From Entomortierella parvispora (taxonomy: Eukaryota; Mortierellomycota; Mortierellomycetes; Mortierellales; Mortierellaceae), in the NCBI GenBank assembly GCA_963573315.1, contig OY752141.1, forward strand, positions 2,294,001 to 2,358,000: a stretch of 64,000 bases of DNA. The letters are read 5' to 3'. This document shows, piece by piece, positions 47,481 to 59,532 of this stretch. The position numbers were made by a program, and so were the translations under genes. The stretch's first letter is position 1. The number at the start of each line of letters is the position of its first letter. The notes under the pieces are model-generated. The model searched no databases. It had not been told where the DNA came from and saw only the letters and a program-made list of their open reading frames with translations.

Positions 47481-48580
47481 TTTGAGAACTATTTAATGTT
47501 CATGAGCTAGCGTCATGATAAGAGTACAGTGAAAATGCGTCCTTGCAATAGAGAAGACGACTGAAAAGGAATAAGGAAAGGGGGGGGGATGGGGAAAAGA
47601 AGAGACGCGAGCAAGAGGAAGTGGAATGTTGATGGGAGTCGTGATGAATTGGGCAAAAACTGACTCTGCAGCGGATTAATTTAAGGCAGAGAGAGAAAAG
47701 AATGTAGCTGGCATTAGAAGGAAAAAAAGTGGCAGTGAAGACGTTGTTGAAGTTGTGAAAAAGAGGAGGGAAGAAGAGAAAGTGGACATCTGTTTTCGTG
47801 ATGGTGTCGCCCTCGAGACTTTTGCCACCATGCAAGTTGCATGAAAAGGCTGACAAAAAGGTCCCACAGCGACCCTTTTTTGGGGTTTCAGCCCGAGCAT
47901 GTGTGATGAGTTTGATACTCTCATAGTCCTCCTGCCCTGTCCATTCCCCGAGGAAAACAATCAAGTCTGGGAAAACACACTCGCCTCCCAAGAATATAGA
48001 TCCTTTTGAGGAGTGAACGTGCCGCCTTTCAATGGGTCCGGCTATGTGTCCAAGGAGTCTACCCTTAGTCGCGCCTTCATACTCTCCATGGGCACAGAGC
48101 TGAAAGGAAGAGGCTGTGAGGCAGGCTAAAGCGAAAGTCAAAGAGATCCCACTGAAGCGAGAGTCGGAAGAAACTCGGGCGCAAATTGATGCCGACCTGG
48201 GAGCTCTGATTGAACTTGGCAAGAAGCCAAAAAAAATGCACCTTACTTTTCTTTAAAGAAACGGCTGCTTTGGTGCACATGGCAGTTCTCCAAGCTAGAG
48301 GACTTGGTAGTTTGAGCGGGAGCTGGGCGAAAGTACCAGTGAAGACGTCAAACGAATGTCAACTGACAAGAGCTGTTAATTTGAACTTATCAAGAAAATG
48401 TTAGATGCGCGAGACGTTTCTTTTGGTGATCTCGCTTGCCCACATGTCGACTCAAGAATGGTCCGTTTGTCTACACCGGTATACTCGTACTCCAAATGGC
48501 CACCAGGAATTGTTGTATAAGATGTTTTATTCTATGGGTAATGTGGGTGTGTGTGAATGCTTATAGTATCTTTTATCTTT
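47481..48580. other. Gene-poor stretch with a possible orphan exon
   Basis: No complete gene. The minus strand is pyrimidine-rich at 47520-47700. At 48104-48256 (plus strand) an open 50-residue frame with protein-like composition ends in TAA. It reads RQAKAKVKEIPLKRESEETR and then QIDADLGALIELGKKPKK. It has no ATG or convincing upstream exon and may be a gene fragment. Confidence 0.4.
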
Positions 48581-50393
48581 TTACAGCGCCTTGGTGGTGG
48601 CCTTCTTCAACTGGTGCTTGGCCCTCAAGCTCTCGTCTGAGGCATCTGTGGGCTTTCCAAAGTCGTCAAAAGCATCAACCTCCTTGGCCTGCTTCTTCCA
48701 CGTAGACTTATCCATGCGGACCTTGGCGTTGTACTGCTCTTCGCTAGGTTTGCGGTAAGATCCTCCAACGCGATCCCACAATGTAAAGTACTGTCCATAG
48801 TTGTAGTTGAAATACAAGTGGTGGACAGAGTGATGGGCAGCAGAGTTGATGGCTGGGTTCGACACCAAGTACTCGCCATCGTGGATCATCACAGACCACA
48901 AGTTCACAAACATGAAAATAGCGAGGTATACGAATTGGTGCATAGGCACAAGGTACACGAACAAGTGGTAAGGAACTGACTGCGAGTATCCATCCATGAA
49001 GTGGAAAGCGTGGGACGAGAAAGGCGTAGGGACGATCCACTTGTGATGAGGCTGGTCGAATAAGAAAAAAAAATATGATATAGACAAATGGTTAGTATCT
49101 GGCGCAACCCAAACAACCATTGTCAACTGTACTCTCCGACGGGAAAGTGAGGCCATTGATTTCCATCCTGGTAGCCTCCAAACACTCTCCGACATCCAAT
49201 TGGTAACATGCACCATGCATCTATCCGCTCCCATGCAGTCTTTGTGTCCAAGAAAGAGAATTTTAGACCGTTGAGTGGGTGTTCCTGGATGCTGTGTTCA
49301 AGTGAGCATCGCGTTGTGCATCCGTTGTTATTGTTTCATTTGCACTTTTTCGAATCCGGCTGGCAAAAGTAAAAGGCTGTTGATATGGCAAGTCGGACAC
49401 AAACATTGTCGGCTTGTCATGGACCAAGTTCCCACGCAAATATACATTGAGAGTTCCGTCTGCTGTATCCTCTGTCGTCGTTGTCCCGACTTTTCCTGTT
49501 CCTTTTGCTACAGTTCACGATCGATCGTTTTTTACCTTGTGAAGACGCTTGTACAAGATGGGGTGGTGCAACCAACGGTGGATCCAGTAGATGCCAAAGT
49601 CAGTGAACAACAAGAAAGCAACGACCGTAAAGGCAACGTAGCCCCAACCATCCATAAGGGGAGCAACCAAGGGAGCCAAAGGTCCAAAGTTAGCGGCACG
49701 AGCAGCAATGGTGGCGTCAGCAGTGGCCTGAGCAGCAGCCAAAGAGGCAGCAGCAGCTTCAGCGGCAGCGGCAGTGGCGTTGTAACCGGTGTTGGAGGAC
49801 ATCACGGCGGCAAAGGTCTCCTGGATCGACGAAGCTGGGGGGTTGAAGGCTACAGAGGTCTTTGTGGCTTCAGCTGCGGCCAAGATGCTGTCTTTCAGGT
49901 GAATGTGCTTGTACAAACGACTCCAGCCACGGACCTCGCCGAGGAACCAGGGCATGGTCATGACAGCAATACCGGGCAGGGCCTTCATTGACATTTGGAT
50001 CTCGAGCTTGACTTGGTTCTTGAGGTATTTGGGGTGCTTTTGGTGGGCCTTGTCAAAGACAAAGAAGTAGGACAGTGTCGAGAAGGTAAAGTACATGGAA
50101 AGGGCGCCCATATAGGTGAGGGTGAGGAGAGAGAGGATCTGACGGAAAAGGTTATCTTGGGGCAAGTTGGAGAGGGTCTGACCCGAGGCAACGGAGGAGG
50201 AGAGGACATTGCAGATTGTGGATGAGATGGTCTGGATGGGAGAGGAGGAGGAGGAGGCGAGTTGGGCCTGGAATTCAGACCATGAGGGGATTGCGGCGAT
50301 GGCGGCGACGAGATCAGGGATGGGGATGGCGGGGAATTGGGGGTAGAGCGAGTTGAGCAGGTGCTCGTCGGCTTGCTCCAAGACAAAGTCCAT
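48581..50393 (-). CDS. ERG3: C-5 sterol desaturase
   Basis: Two exons (50393-49536, 49051-48581) give 442 residues. Erg3 introduces the C5-C6 double bond in ergosterol precursors at the ER, using cytochrome b5 and O2. The di-iron His motifs are intact: HRWLHH (272-277), HKPHH completed across the splice (285-289), SSHAFHFMDG (298-307) and NSAAHHSVHH. Hydrophobic membrane segments flank them. Compared with the usual length near 350 residues, there is an Ala-rich insert (about 166-245) containing ATAAAAEAAAASLAAAQATA. The C-terminus is Lys-rich (KKATTKAL), possibly an ER-retention-type basic tail. Family is secure; the exact position of the double bond introduced follows from orthology. Confidence 0.93.
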
Positions 50394-51246
50394 GCTGCGA
50401 AGGTGATGCGGTGTGCTGTGAAGTGAAGAAGAGTGAAGAGAAAGAGGAGGAAGAAAGAAAAGAAAAGAAGAGAGAAAGAAGAGATAAGCGTGTCTGTGTC
50501 CCTGGGAAAGGGGAACAAGAACAGAAACGGGTTTTTTGTTCACCCACACAGTGTCCTTTTTCGCACTGTGCAGTCAGTGTCCCTTTTCGCACTGTGTCCC
50601 TGTCTCTCTAGTCTAGTGCGCAGATCGATCCAGCGACCCAGATCGGTGGCAGTGGCCTGATTGCAATCAGCCCACATTTTTCATTTTTTTTTCTCTCTCT
50701 TCTCTCTCTCTTCTCTCTGGTCCCTTTTCAATTTTCGGGTGGCTTTTGGGGCCCTGGCGTGTGCTCAGTTGTCCCTCTTCTCCCCCCTCCCTGTCTCTCT
50801 TCCAAGACTTGTGCAACTTGCACTGGAGCACCATCCGGATACCCTAATCCATTTGGTCTGTCTCAACGCGACCTACTATCAATAAACACAACCTGCGGAA
50901 GAAATTGCCTACTTCATTGTCAACAGTTCGCGGTTTCACCTCTCTAGCAGGTCTTTGCAAGATTCTTCCAAGCTCTGTGCAACTGCCAGTGGGATGATCA
51001 CCTATTGTGCGACTGAGCTTTGGTCTGCAGTCCAGGAACGCCCAGATTTAATGTTGCATGGATTAACCTAGCAGACTAGGGAGTATCCCACGCCTTAGCG
51101 CCTCCCATTGTAGCCTTCCTTTTCCTCCTTCGTGAGCAAATAAAGGCACAACACTAAGCCGCCCCCTTCCATCTGATAAGGATCACCCGCACGTTATAAC
51201 TATATTACTGCCTTTGCTCTGTTTGTTTGAACTTGCACCATTCCCG
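50394..51246. other. Intergenic: ERG3 upstream region with tandem repeat
   Basis: No gene seen. 150-210 bp upstream of the ERG3 start (50546-50600) a word CAGTGTCCTTTTTCGCACTG occurs twice in tandem with small changes. Each copy is itself an imperfect inverted repeat (CAGTG...CACTG). 50690-50730 is TCTC-rich. Confidence 0.5.
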
Positions 51247-53283
51247 CTAGTTTCCCGCGGAGGGTGTCCTGCGGTGGCCCAGATGGTGCGAGTGCGGGAA
51301 TAGACTCCACCGATGCTTTTTCTTCTCTGGCTGATGTCCAGACAAGACTGGGAGGACAGTCTGGTGCGTCAATTGCTCCGCCTGTCGTACCTTCAGCTCC
51401 AATTGACTGGAAGAAATCAAATCACCCGCAAGATTATATGACCGCGTGGCTTTGCCTTCCACCTTGCCTTGTCCAGACGCGCTTCCAACCAGGGCAGGAG
51501 CCGCATTCTGTCCTTGACTCTGGCTCTCATGATGGCGAGAGTGATGTCCAAATGCTGACATCCACTTTGAAGGAAGAGAGGAGGACGCCATTTGGGCTGA
51601 AGGCGCTACCGCTCCCGCTGTTGCGGATGCAATCCCCATCGCGATCGAGGACATTGGTCCCGCTCCTGTGGGAGAAGCAGCTGATACGGGTGAGAGTGGC
51701 CCACCTTGTCCTGGACCGTGGGCTTCGGATCCTGCAGCTTCGTTGGCCGCAAAGTTTTCGCAGTACTGGTCATATTTGGGCTTGAAGATCCACGAGTTAC
51801 CCAATTGTGAGGCGCCCTGAGCCGACGCCAATCTAAAGTAACGCGCTGCCTCAAAGTTGTTCTTGTCTGTCCCTGTACCATCCAAGAAACATTGAGCCAC
51901 CTCGTTTTGCGAGTCGGGGTCGCCCTTTTTTGCATGCAAGAGGAGATGGGTTAGTATCATGGCTGATGATTATGGACGAAATAAAAGCGATTTTTTTTCC
52001 TTCAGTGATTTGTAGAGCCATTACCAAGTCTGCCGCCAATTTAAAATAGTTGAAAGCGATGACCTTGTCCCTGGCAACTCCCCAGCCTTTCAGAAACGAC
52101 ATTCCGAGCTCGTACAAGGCCAGAACCAGTTCCTTGCGCGCTGTCATGGTCGCCGACTTTCTAGCCACAGTATTCATTCTCTTGAGTGCAGATGAGCTGT
52201 GAGTAGGAGAGGGCGGTGGATAGGCCGGCGACAATGGCTGAACATGATGCTGATCATGTATAGGAGGTGTAACTGGCTTTTGCTGCAGGCGCGAATTGTG
52301 CTGTTGGATAACTCGGACACTAGCCGAGCTAGACGGGTTCAATTCCTTCAGCTCACTCATGGCATATTCTGCCGCGCGTTGAAGATAGAACAAGGCGTCC
52401 TTTGGATTCGCTTTGCATCCCTAGGTTATCCACGAACAAGTGTCTCTTGGTTAGTTTCTAAATCAGGCCATCTTATGTTTTAGTTGTCTGCAACATCTGA
52501 TCGTGGCATTCTTCCTCTTACCCAACCATGTCGAAGCGACAGCCCATACATGAGCTGACCCACTGGGTTCTCACTTTGAGCCGCAAGTCGGAAATAATAA
52601 GTAGCTTCCTCCAATTCATTGTTCTCGTGAAGTTCAATGGCTCTCTGAATGTAGGCATCGGCTTCGGCTTCCCGTTGTTGGGCTAGAGTCAACACCTTAG
52701 CAGCAACGGCGGGTGACAATTGCTGTGAGGTTCTCTTTTTGTGCTGTGTCCTCGCTTCTTCGAATGAAAGTGAACGACCCTCATTGTTGTTGTTATTGTC
52801 CGCAATGGTAGCAGTGATAGTAGTCATGACTTTTGGTTTTGTCGAACTTGCCCCAATGTTATTCAAAACCAAGGGAGGCCTGGGGAGCTCTGCTTGCGGC
52901 GAGTAAGGATGAAAAGATTGGTGCGACGCGCCAGATGGATTGCTGACGGGCGGCAGGGGGTATAAATGTTGCTGCTGGTTGTGCATTGGCTGTGGTTGCT
53001 CCATGGTTTGCTTTTGGTGTTGAGGGTGCTGGTAAATATCCCACTCCTGGCTTCTAGGCGGCCTGGGCTGGAGCGCTGGTGGCCTTGGTTGAAGCACTGG
53101 TGGCCTAGGTCGAAGCGCTGGTGGTTGAGCATCGGTTTGCAGAGGCTGCTGTTGGCTCAGTGGTGGCGGACTAAACTGAGGTCGTGGAGGGAGCGGGTAC
53201 TGAGGGTGAGGCAACGGCTGACCAACAGAGAGATCCTCAATGGAGAGATCACGAATACTCAGAGCAATGCTACTGGCGGTCAT
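51247..53283 (-). CDS. Sel1-repeat protein, DSF2/Nif1-like
   Basis: Three exons (53283-52522, 52420-52025, 51924-51247) give 611 residues. The ATG at 53283 is the first in the frame. Residues 1-150 are Pro/Gln-rich with repeated LQPRPPALQPRPP-type units. From about 205 Sel1-like repeats follow (AIELHENNELEEATYYFRLA, GCKANPKDALFYLQRAAEYA), then a linker, then ALYELGMSFLKGWGVARDK, AFNYFKLAADLGDPDSQNE and AARYFRLASAQGASQLGNSW, and a His/Ser-rich tail. This pattern, with LGNSWIFKPKYD closing the last repeat, resembles fission-yeast Nif1 and budding-yeast Dsf2, which affect mitotic entry and morphology. The third intron has an unusual A-rich acceptor (AAAAAAG) but a perfect ACTAAC branch site. Orthology is inferred from repeat architecture. 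Confidence 0.82.
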
Positions 53284-55620
53284 TGTGCTAGGGAGCCACG
53301 CAAAGGGAGATACCAAAAAAAGTCAGGAACAAATGTAGAAGGGTTTTTCCGCCCGGAGCTATGTTCCAATCCTGCTTTTGCAACTGTGGAACCCAGAGGA
53401 GTCCCAAGGGGCGGGTTTTTGTTTGAAATTACGTTGGCTTTGTGGCCGAACTGGACTGTTGTCCTGCAGGCCCCGTGTTCTCGGGAGTGAAGCTCATACT
53501 AGGGCCGAAGCTGAGTGTGATTGAAGCAAAAGGATGTAGTTGAAAAGGAGAGTGGCAAAGAAGGATGGGCAGGGGATTGGACAGGGGGTATAGAAGTAGA
53601 TGGAGTCGGGGAATGGTGGAATGGTGGAATGGTGGGAGAATGGAGAGTGGCAGGATGGCGTCAATCTCTGCGGCTGTGCCCAGACTAAAATAGATTCTGC
53701 AATCATTCACATTCAGCCAGCGACATTTGTTGGCGGGAGAGATGTGGGGCTGAAGAGCAGCCGCGCTTTTGGGCTTTTCGCCTTGTTTGTTTTGTTCTCG
53801 TTGTTGACTTGTTGTTGTGGTTGCTTCTTGCTCTTGTTCCTTTCCTTCAACTGCTCTTTCTTGCTCTTGCTGTTGGCTTATTGTTGTTGTGCTCTTTTTC
53901 TTTCGCTCTGGGCTTGTCTGCCGTTGGCGTTGGTGTTGGTGTTAGGTTTCTCTGGTGCGTTGGAAATGAACTCCACGTGTGGCTGCAGAGGATGGCACAT
54001 CTTCGCCATCGATACCTCTCATCATATTATACCGACCCCTATCGACACTACCACCACTGCACCTCCCACGTAGGCTCCAGCGTGTTCTTTTTATTTCCAG
54101 TACGGCAGCACCAGCACTTTTTGCTAAACCCTGAGGGTCATCCCTGGAAAGGCTAGATCGACGGCTGGTGAATCGTTTGAGAGCCATCGGCGAAAGTTGG
54201 CCTTGTCGTCGGGTTGGTCACACAAGACGCTTGCTGCTCACCAACTTTGCTCTGCACCTGGACCCGCTTTTTGACTGGTCCACCATCCATCATTTGTTCC
54301 GCAGGAGTGAGTAGACTGGTACACTTGCAATGTTTGCAACCCACATGAACATGTACTAGGCTGAAAAAAAAACGAAATTGTACGATCCAATGCACCCACG
54401 ATGTGGTTTGGCATTGGCGCATTCTTCAGGCGTGGAAGGCGGTTTTTTTTTTGTTTTTTTTGGCCGATCGTAAAGATTGGAGGAGGGATCTGATCAAAAA
54501 CGAAAAAAACTCTTCGAATGGTTCCCGTTCCCAGGCACGGTAGCCCCTTTGTTTCGTTCAGTTGCAGCAGACGGAGAGGAAGGTAGCGGTGCCGCCGGTG
54601 CATCTGCACTGCCTTGCCCTGTCGACTGACGATAGTCGCAAAAGGTTGTTATTGTTATTGAGCTGTTGTTGTTTATGTTGTTGTTGATGCTGCTTCCCCT
54701 GCAGCAAAGATTGGCACACGATCGAAGCTGTTCTCCTCCTTCCTCCCAACCAAACCCTTTTTTTTTGCCTGCCTCCTCTGTCTATCTCCTTGTTTCCACA
54801 ACCATTGCAGTAGGAATTCAAGGCAGACAAGCAGGCAGATATTGCTGAAATCAGGCCTTGAGGGCGGCAGCCTGTTAGTAGGCTCCAACTCACACCACTT
54901 GTTTCTATTCCCCTAGCGCCCGAAGGCTGCTCAAAATGAAGCTGGTCGGGGCGCAGAGCTGCCAGAGCTGCAAGTGATGTGCACTTGAGAGCAAAGAGCA
55001 TAGAGGAAGGCCAGACCCCCGCTCGACCGATCCTGCGCCATGCAATCTGAATGGGACCCATGCACACCAATCAAACAAACAATCAAAAACAAAACAAAAA
55101 AACGCACAACCGTGCATCAAACGATGCAAACGCACCTTTTCCTCTTTCTCTCTCTGTCTCTCTTCCTCTCCTTTGCTCTTCTTTCTTCTCTTCCTTCCTC
55201 CCTCCTTCCTCCTTTCTTGATCTTACACTCTTGCTTGCACTGTACATACCTTCAACCTCGCCACCATCCTTACTCTCCTTGCACAGAAACCAATCATTTG
55301 CCCACCCACTCCACACGAAAGATACGCGCTTGACAATTCATTGTCACCACCACGTCAGGGACCGTGTCCAAAGAGAACCCTGCACTGCCCTTTCGCCCCT
55401 CTTCTTGCTCTTGGTTGCATTCATCAGTCCATCCCTCCATCCTCTTCCCCATCCCCTCAAGAAGCTTGCCATTCCATTCATCTGCCCAGCACTTTACCAG
55501 GCCACCAATTCTCGTGACAGTCTCTCTGCTCCTATTCTCCCTTTCTCCTCTTTTCAGCACTACTGCCTTTGTTATCTTCTCCTATCATCTTTCACCCCCG
55601 GGAAGAGTTGCTCCCAATCC
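53284..55620. other. Intergenic, about 2.3 kb, no secure gene
   Basis: Mostly low-complexity DNA. TTGTTGTT-type tracts lie at 53795-53945 and 54650-54690, and a strongly pyrimidine-rich belt at 55140-55600 directly upstream of the next gene. A minus-strand stretch near 54180-54340 has protein-like composition with clustered Cys (GCKHCKC) but no start, so it was not called. Confidence 0.5.
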
Positions 55621-58600
55621 ATGACTACCACTCGTCTGTGCGACAACATGATCCTTCACACAACCACCGAGGACCCTGTCCACCCCTCATCTTCGGGAAC
55701 CACAGCAGCAAGAGATTGCATAACAGAGGCCATGCTCTCCACCTTTACGACAACAACAACGGCAGCAGCACTCGCAACAACGGCATCAGACAAATCCGTA
55801 GACGAATCTGCCTCTAGTCTACTTCCCAGCCCCTCCTTGTCCTCTCTGAATACCTCGTCTGCCCCACTTTGCCAAACGAGTCGTCTGTGTCATGATGACA
55901 CGAGATGGGGCGAGAGCATTGTTGGTGACACTGGCGGGAATTCTTCTTCCTGTGGTTATGAAGGCGTGAAGAGAGCCATTGTTGATGGTGCTGCTGGTGG
56001 TAGTGTTGTTGTTGACACGTTTGCAGGCGCACAAGCGCAAGCACCAGCCCTCCCTTTGACCAGAAGCAGCTGCAGACAAGAGGGAGAAAAGGTTGATTGT
56101 TGCACGAGTTTGGATGGTTGTACCTCTGCTCGTGTTATTGCGGCTGCCACGGTTGTCTCTTGTCTATCTGAATCGCTCCTTCCTTCGGCCCATCTGTCTA
56201 CCAATACCGTCCCTGCATCTTCTTGCTCCTCTTCCGCCTCTTCCTCTTCTTTTTCTTTACAGTTGTCACCCTCCTCTGCGCCATCTCCGACAGTTGCGAC
56301 CAATGTAGAGCCGCCTGCAACTGAGCATCAACATCTTCAAGAACATCAGATCGCGTTCGAGGACGATCTCCTCAGCCGAGCTCCTGCGCAATCAAGGCTC
56401 TCCTTGACCTTGCCTCCACCTCAACTGGGGCGCTCGTCTTCATCTTGTTCCTCCTCGAGCCCCTCGACTTTGTGCTCGACCTCGCCCGACTGCTCACCTT
56501 CTGCATTGCCTTCATCCTCCCCATCTTCCTCGTCCTCTCTCTCCTCGACTTTTTCCGCTTGGTCATCGTTCTCCAGCGCTCGATCTCTGTCCACCTCCTG
56601 CAGTACACCTTCAGATGCCTCGCCGTCACCCTTCTTCGAGAGCCTTCCTTCTCCATCACGCGTTGAAACACATCCCGCCCTGACCGATCCCTCAACGGTC
56701 AAAGCAGCTCCCTCTTCAGCCCATTGTACAGACCCAAAGACTTTTGCCCTGCAAGAGCATCGGGCGTCGGGTTCGAAATTAAAGGGACCATCCGTTGATA
56801 CTGAAACTGGGTCGAGGTCGAGCGCCCCTGACACTAGTGCCTGTTTACATCCTCGGGATAATACCCGGGATTCTCAGAGCGGACTCGAACACCCCCACAT
56901 CATTTACCCCCATTCCCAGCATAGAGATGCTTCCACCTCACCCCCCGTTTTGCCATTGTGGACTCCCGATAGCGACCTACACGCACAGAACCCTTGGGAT
57001 AGCTACCAGGAAAGGTGCGATGTTTTTGATGAGAATGAGGACGATGCAGTGTCGGAGGAAAGACCAGGACTCTTTTCTCAGGAGAGCGATGATTCGGATC
57101 CAGAGCTGAAGCGGGTGCAAGATCATCACCAACCTGTGTCGATCAAACGAAGAAAAGTGAGTGTGGACGAGGTGGAGAGCCTTGGAGAGGAAGGGGAGGA
57201 GAGATCGTCAGCAGTCCGACCTAGTTCCGGGCGAGCAGCTTCATCAGAGCGACAGTCGAGACCAGCGAGTTGGCCAGCGAGAAAGCGTCGGAGCTTGTTG
57301 CCAGACCAGGATAGAAGCAAGGGTCTTGCTCAGGAAGAGCAGGAACAACAACCGCGACGACAATCGCAACTGCCCCAGCTCCAGCCGCAGGAACAAGAAC
57401 AACAACAGCCACAAGAGCCCTCATGCACGCCAGATCCTGCCAACAATCTGGATACTTCGTCGTTGAGCCTCCTTTCCGCCACATCAGCCTTGGTCTCTGC
57501 AGGCGCGGATTTGAGCCTTGATCTTGACAGTCAGGTCCCGGTGGCGTCTGTGCCATCGTCATCGACATTGACCGAATCTTCCTGTAGACAGGTTCCTGTC
57601 TTTTCAGTCTCCCTTTTACAGGACCTCTCTCCGCCATCATCATTGCTGCCGGTCCAATCAGTCACCACAACTATAGGAACATCAACAAGCTACAAGAGAT
57701 CATTCGAAGAGGCCATCGAGTTGACTCGCCCACTCGGGAATGACCCGGCTTTGGATCACTCTGGCTGGTTCGAGTCCAACAAAAGACGAAAGGTGCACCA
57801 TTTCCCCATGCGCTGGACCTCGACCTTATCCCCCTCGCCCTATGTTAAACTCATGTCGATGCGGGACTTTTGGGACGTGATGAGGACTCGGATCGACCTC
57901 TCTTGGCTAGACCTCTGGACGGTTTTGAATGCAAGCTCTCGATCGATGGCGATCGACTGGTGCCAGGGGCGCGGTGATCGATCCGTAAACCTGGACTCAA
58001 GTAATCCTGTCCCCATATCAGATCAAGTCCTCCCAATTCCACCAAAAGCAGCAACATCAATTGCTTGCTCGACAAAACAAAAGTGCCTTGGGTCGATATC
58101 AGAATTCAGGACGCAAAAGACAGTGATGCAGTATCCAAGTGCAGGTCTACTACTTAAAGGCCTCTGGGAAGAAGAGGAAAAGGTCCGACGGAAGAAACAA
58201 ATGATCCCGGAGGGAGTCCACAAGCCGATGCGGAGCAAGATTCTGACAAGAAAGCCCCTTCCACGGATTGGAGCCTTGCGAATCTCTTCTCGATCCTTTG
58301 TCAAGGAATCGGAAACTCTTTTCCAACAGTCTGCGTCTGCGCCATGTTCCCCTTCGAGTCCAGAGTCCAATGACGCGATTCCGTCAGCCCTAGTCCTACA
58401 TGAATCCAACCCTGGCAGCGAATCTTGGTCTCACCCTTCCTCTCCTGAACCCAGTCAGGTAGAGTACGACGAGGTTGTCAGAAGAAAAAATGGGGTTACT
58501 TCAGCCGTACCTGGTAAGACAACTCGTATTGTGTTAACCTTCTCAAGAGGGGACTACGCTTCATCTTCTATTGCAACGAGTACTCATCATTTGTTTTTTT

Positions 58601-59532
58601 AATGTTTAGCTCACGCACTCTCAGAAGGATATGATCTTGGAGATTACAAGCCTTGGAAGGACGGAACGGTGCTTCCTCATCAAGGATCTATCCCTGGACT
58701 GAATCAACTCCGACAATCGACCCTGATGGAACCATGGCCACTGGAGGAAACACAGGCCAAGGATGAGTGCACTCGGATGTTACACCGGATGCGAGAACAG
58801 CTCAATGTGGTGATCAACTTACAGATTCATCTCCGATCTCTTGTCAGGTCCTCGGCCTTTGGGATGACTTCTGCGGCGGATGTAGAGTTCACAACAGCAG
58901 AGAAAGAGTCGACAGCTGAAACAACGTCTCCAGGTTTTCCCTTGCCTTCGAGTTCTCAAATGTCTTTTCTGTTGTCGATTCGTCACCCAGGTCAGGTCTC
59001 GATTGAGCTATTGAGGGCGCTGTATGGACCCGGGTTCCTTCAGACAAGTGCCTTCCGATCCATTGAGCAATTGCTTTGGGGTCCTCACCTCCATGTGCAT
59101 CGGGAGCGACTGCCATCGGCCAAGGCGGATTACCCCCCTCGGTACTCTTCTTCACATGACGGCAACGAGTACTGTCATCAAGGTACCAAAGATTATGGTG
59201 GGTACCAGAGTTGTCAAGGAGAGCAAATGTACAACAACACCGGTAACAGTAACAATCACAATTACAATCACAACCACAACCACCACTACAACCACCACTA
59301 TCACCACCATGAAGACCATGGATACGACCATGGGTACCATCACGAGCACGGGCACGAGCACGAGTACGAGCACACGATGGAGGCACCATTGGATTCAGGC
59401 AACTCGACGGAATCTTTTCGTAAGGAGGTATCCTCTGCTAGGGAATCAAACAAAATGATGTCCATTAATGATGACCAGACACGAGAGGACACCATCCAAG
59501 AGCTGCAAGTCGGTTATAGCAACCGACCCTGA
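55621..59532 (+). CDS. Large Ser-rich disordered protein, unknown function
   Basis: Two exons (55621-58513, 58610-59532) give 1271 residues. The frame is open far upstream, but 55621 is the first ATG after the pyrimidine belt and is preferred. Residues 1-680 are dominated by Ser, Thr and Ala homopolymer-like tracts. Acidic/basic patches and a Gln/Pro-rich segment (about 575-600) follow. A more ordered region (about 690-910) includes YKRSFEEAIELTRPL, a basic cluster SNKRRKVHHF that looks like a nuclear localisation signal, and MRDFWDVMRTRIDLSWLDLW. The second exon continues in phase with SEGYDLGDYKPWKDG and a coiled helix (MLHRMREQLNVVINLQIHLR), then a His/Tyr/Asn/Glu-rich tail (about 1170-1235). 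No known domain recognised. A nuclear regulator is a guess from the basic cluster and low complexity. Confidence 0.75.

Noticed and set aside
47500-48222. 240-residue minus-strand frame
   Set aside because: No recognisable domain; its end is low-complexity pyrimidine sequence and it lacks a good start.
54180-54422. Cys-containing minus-strand frame (GCKHCKC)
   Set aside because: A metallothionein-like reading was considered, but the Cys are too few and there is no start or splice support.
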